Part shown: in pieces, positions 61,581 through 64,000 of the stretch
Layout of the letters: each line of letters starts with the position of its first letter
Numbering within the stretch: position 1 is the first letter of the stretch
NCBI RefSeq assembly: GCF_018709685.1
Contig: NZ_JABDHQ010000010.1
Span: forward strand, 1-64,000
DNA length: 64,000 nt
DNA from: Akkermansia muciniphila
GTDB lineage: Bacteria; Verrucomicrobiota; Verrucomicrobiia; Verrucomicrobiales; Akkermansiaceae
Direction: 5' to 3'
Program-made: the position numbers and the translations under genes
The notes under the pieces: generated by a model
The model's database searches: none
What the model was told of the DNA's origin: nothing
What the model saw: the letters and a program-made list of their open reading frames with translations, nothing else

Positions 61581-62573
61581 TCAACGGTGCCGGGAAACAT
61601 GCACGGTCACGGAGACGCTGTCCGTGCGGGGCAGAATAAATTTGTGCAGGGTGACGACCACATGGCGCGCGCCGAACTCATGCAGGCAAACCTTCCCCAT
61701 GTCCTCCGCCAGTGTTTCCACCAGCTTGCGGGGGTGCGCCAGGGCCTCCTCCCTGAGGGCGCGGGCGATGGAATCATAACAGACGGTCTTTGAAAAATCG
61801 TCATTCAGGCCGGAAAGGGCTTCATCCGGGTAAAAGGTGATGTCCGCCTTCAGGGTCTGCATGGAAGCCCGCTCCTCCTCCGGCACGCCGATGAAGGTAT
61901 CCAGTTCCAGGCCGTTGATGTTGATGGAATCCTGCGTATCGGACGGCAGAGCATAACGGCGCATCAGCGTGCGCAGGACAAGCAGGTCCGGAACAATGAT
62001 GTCCGGCCTGACCTTGGAGAGCTGGGCCGCGTCATTGTAGCCCGTCAGCACGGCAATGGACGTGATGCCCGCATGGTGGGCCGTCTCCACGTCATGCTGC
62101 ATGTCCCCGATAAACGCCGTTTCATGGGCATGCAGGCCATGCTGGGCCAGCAGGGTGTGGATGTGGGTGTCCTTGTGGCGGATGCCCGCATGAATGGCTT
62201 CAAAATATTCCATCATGCCCAGGTCACGGCACTGGATGTCAAATTCCTTGGCGTCCACGCTGGTGAGAATAAAACAGCGCACGCCGCGCGCGCGGCAGAA
62301 TTCCAGGAATTCCCGCGCATGGGGGAGCACTTCCACCGGAGCATTGGAGACGCGGAAGGCGTACCGGAAATGGTCTTCCAGTTCATTCAGGTCCGCCTGG
62401 GGCAAAACGCGGGCATAATAGTCCGGGTAGGGAAGCTGGAACTCCGCACGGAATTCATCCCTGTTCATGCAGGGTTTTCCGTACTGGGAAAAAACGTAGT
62501 TGGAAGCGTCCAGCGTCAGGGCAAGGTCGTCCACCAGGGTGCCGGACCAGTCGAAAATGAGATTCTTGAACAT
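61581..62573 (-). CDS. HAD phosphatase-FolB (dihydroneopterin aldolase) fusion
   Basis: The 330-residue protein joins two enzymes. Residues 1-205 form a HAD domain: D8-W-S-G-T (the +2 Asp is Ser10), the TSVDAKE motif II, the Lys of RHKDTH and GDMQHDVETA. Residues about 214-330 form a FolB domain with the conserved Glu of GVPEEERA (E232/E233) and Lys311 of LHKF. Dihydroneopterin aldolase is a folate-pathway enzyme; the HAD part could remove phosphate from a dihydroneopterin phosphate, the missing step before FolB, which is an inference. It follows rsmE by 21 bases. Confidence 0.82.
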   Translation of the reverse strand: MFKNLIFDWSGTLVDDLALTLDASNYVFSQYGKPCMNRDEFRAEFQLPYPDYYARVLPQADLNELEDHFRYAFRVSNAPVEVLPHAREFLEFCRARGVRCFILTSVDAKEFDIQCRDLGMMEYFEAIHAGIRHKDTHIHTLLAQHGLHAHETAFIGDMQHDVETAHHAGITSIAVLTGYNDAAQLSKVRPDIIVPDLLVLRTLMRRYALPSDTQDSININGLELDTFIGVPEEERASMQTLKADITFYPDEALSGLNDDFSKTVCYDSIARALREEALAHPRKLVETLAEDMGKVCLHEFGARHVVVTLHKFILPRTDSVSVTVHVSRHR

Positions 62574-62594
62574 GGGAATGGTATCGGGTGAAAA

Positions 62595-63332
62595 TCAGTC
62601 CAGAGCGTACCGCATGGCGGCCAGGCCGAAGAAGGCGGCCGTCTCCACCCGCAAGACGATGGGCCCCAGCGTGACGGGGGCGAATCCGGCCTCCAGGGCC
62701 AGGACCGTTTCCCGGTCCGTAAAATCACCCTCCGGCCCCACCAGCAGGGAGGCGCGCCGCACGGAGCGGGCACGGGCTTCCTCCAGCACGTCCCTGACCG
62801 GGCGCACGCCGGGCACCAGGGAGGCAATTACATTCAGGCCTTCCGGTGCGCCGTGCCTCAGCCATTCCGCAAAAGGAACGGGCGCCGCCACCTCAGGCAG
62901 CGTGTTCTGGCCGCACTGCTTGCAGGCCTCCATGGCGATGCGCTGCCATTTCTGCTTTTTAGCCCCGGCTTCACGGGCATTCAACCGCACAATCGTACGG
63001 TCCGTCAGGAGCGGAACGATGGTGGAAACACCCAGTTCCACGGCCTTCTGGATGATGAGGTCCATATTGGCCCCCTTCGGGACGGCCTGGCACAGGGTCA
63101 GATGGGCCACCGCCGGAGAGGGAGGGCATTCCTCACCCGGAACCAGCAGCACGCCGGAGCTGCGGGGAGGCTCCGCCACCACGGCATGGGCGGCGCGGCC
63201 GCAGCCGTCAAAAACGATGCAGGAGTCCCCCTGTTTCAGGCGCAGGACCTTGGCGGCATGGTGCGCCTCATCCCCCCGCAGCTCCCAGGAGGGGGCTGTC
63301 CATTCAGAAGCAGGGAGATAAAAGCGGGCCAT
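62595..63332 (-). CDS. rsmE: 16S rRNA (uracil1498-N3)-methyltransferase
   Basis: The 245-residue protein has a PUA-like N-terminal domain and a SPOUT-knot methyltransferase domain with LVGPEGDFTDRE and LGPIVLRVETAA, typical of RsmE. It methylates U1498 of 16S rRNA. It lies 21 bases after dnaJ on the same strand, a pairing seen in many bacteria. Confidence 0.93.
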   Translation of the reverse strand: MARFYLPASEWTAPSWELRGDEAHHAAKVLRLKQGDSCIVFDGCGRAAHAVVAEPPRSSGVLLVPGEECPPSPAVAHLTLCQAVPKGANMDLIIQKAVELGVSTIVPLLTDRTIVRLNAREAGAKKQKWQRIAMEACKQCGQNTLPEVAAPVPFAEWLRHGAPEGLNVIASLVPGVRPVRDVLEEARARSVRRASLLVGPEGDFTDRETVLALEAGFAPVTLGPIVLRVETAAFFGLAAMRYALD

Positions 63333-63353
63333 GTGTTAAATGGAAAACGGGCC

Positions 63354-64000
63354 TTACTTGCTCTTCAGATAGCGCGCCGCCTTGTCGGCAAACGCCACGC
63401 AGGCCGGCTGGTTGCGCTTTTCATCCAAGGTGGAGGAGAAGGCATTCAGCTTGTCCATCTGGTCCTTGGTAAGCTTGGTGGGAACTTCCACCTCCACTTC
63501 CACCAGCATGTCTCCTACGTCCGAGCCGCGCAGGGCCTTCATCCCCTTGCCGCGCAGGCGGAAGATCATGCCGTTCTGCGTGCCTTCCGGCAGCTTGATG
63601 GTGGCGGCTCCTTCCAGCGTGGGGACTTTCAGCTTGCCGCCGGAAACGGCCAGGGAGAGCGGCACCGGAACCGTGCAGCTCAGGTCATTGCCCTCCCGCT
63701 GGAAAATATCATGCGGCTTCACGTCAATGAACACGTGCAGGTCCCCGGTGGGTCCCCCGTGCACGCCGGCATCCCCTTCCCCGGCAATGCGGAGCTGGCT
63801 GCCCGTGGCGACGCCCGCGGGAATGCGGATGGTGATGTGGGAGTCTTCCCTCACACGGCCTTCCCCGCGGCAGACGGGGCACGGGTCCGAGATGATTTCC
63901 CCGGTGCCGTGGCACGTGGGACAAGTGGATTGCTGGACGAAAAAGCCGCTCTGCTGGGTGATGATGCCGCGCCCCTGGCAGGTCGGGCACGTCTTGAAGG
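63354..64000 (-). CDS. dnaJ: Chaperone DnaJ, 3' part (truncated by the window edge)
   Basis: The frame runs off the right edge, so the J-domain and Gly/Phe region are missing. The visible part contains the last three CxxCxGxG zinc-binding repeats (CPTCQGRG, CPTCHGTG, CPVCRGEG, near 63850-63990), then the C-terminal substrate-binding domains and a short helical tail. DnaJ stimulates the DnaK ATPase in protein folding. rsmE and the HAD-FolB gene follow closely on the same strand. Confidence 0.95.
   Translation of the reverse strand, partial: FKTCPTCQGRGIITQQSGFFVQQSTCPTCHGTGEIISDPCPVCRGEGRVREDSHITIRIPAGVATGSQLRIAGEGDAGVHGGPTGDLHVFIDVKPHDIFQREGNDLSCTVPVPLSLAVSGGKLKVPTLEGAATIKLPEGTQNGMIFRLRGKGMKALRGSDVGDMLVEVEVEVPTKLTKDQMDKLNAFSSTLDEKRNQPACVAFADKAARYLKSK

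Overview
The window is a GC-rich, gene-dense bacterial chromosome segment with no rRNA, recognisable tRNA, insertion sequence or CRISPR array. The gene content points to a Verrucomicrobiota gut bacterium, most likely Akkermansia (A. muciniphila or a close relative). This is inferred from an M60 mucin-protease-like peptidase, an exosortase/EpsI pair with a PEP-CTERM protein, a fused SecDF, ThuA and CBM9-like proteins, and the Verrucomicrobia-type GK-Y...LP secreted module. No database search was possible.

Layout. 1-7102: an AT-rich left edge, an EEP-family hydrolase, an ECF-like sigma factor next to a PAS/SpoIIE phosphatase, then a minus-strand pair encoding an M60 peptidase and an MFS transporter. 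7246-10671: a tight minus-strand operon (degenerate alpha/beta hydrolase, OmpA-like protein, HAD phosphatase). 10851-13415: LptF/G-type permease, HAD protein and GYF-domain membrane protein. 13561-16223: fabD, rplQ and rpoA. 16434-18666: LOG-family protein overlapping an unusual prepilin peptidase. 18948-24879: EF-hand protein, a 9-bp tandem array, secDF, a polysaccharide deacetylase lipoprotein and a LolA-like protein. 24992-30751: multicopper-oxidase-like PgeF/YfiH, an orphan phage major capsid-like gene, ThuA lipoprotein, then aroD-menA and two small envelope proteins. 30801-36626: gluQRS diverging from an SLC13/RCK transporter, then gmk-yicC-aminotransferase. 36735-41437: a plus-strand run of envelope proteins, thioredoxin, ZIP transporter and a DUF805 protein starting with a (PAT)n repeat. 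41505-48718: pfkA, an S11 carboxypeptidase homologue, pdxA, rpsF and a degenerate beta-lactamase-fold protein fused to DUF302. 48870-53387: hisH-hisB, a coiled-coil secreted protein, rplY and prs. 53470-61061: exosortase, EpsI, several metabolic genes, type I signal peptidase, squalene/phytoene synthase and a PEP-CTERM protein. 61581-64000: HAD-FolB fusion, rsmE and the 3' part of dnaJ, which runs off the window.

Functionally the window mixes core housekeeping (transcription, translation, SecDF, fatty-acid, shikimate, histidine, menaquinone, PLP, folate) with envelope biology: lipoproteins, peptidoglycan binding, exosortase sorting and secreted peptidase. The most unusual items are the isolated capsid gene, two penicillin-binding/beta-lactamase-fold proteins that have lost catalytic residues, an alpha/beta hydrolase with a Gly in place of the nucleophile, a HAD-FolB fusion, and three arrays sharing a 9-bp pyrimidine-rich period.
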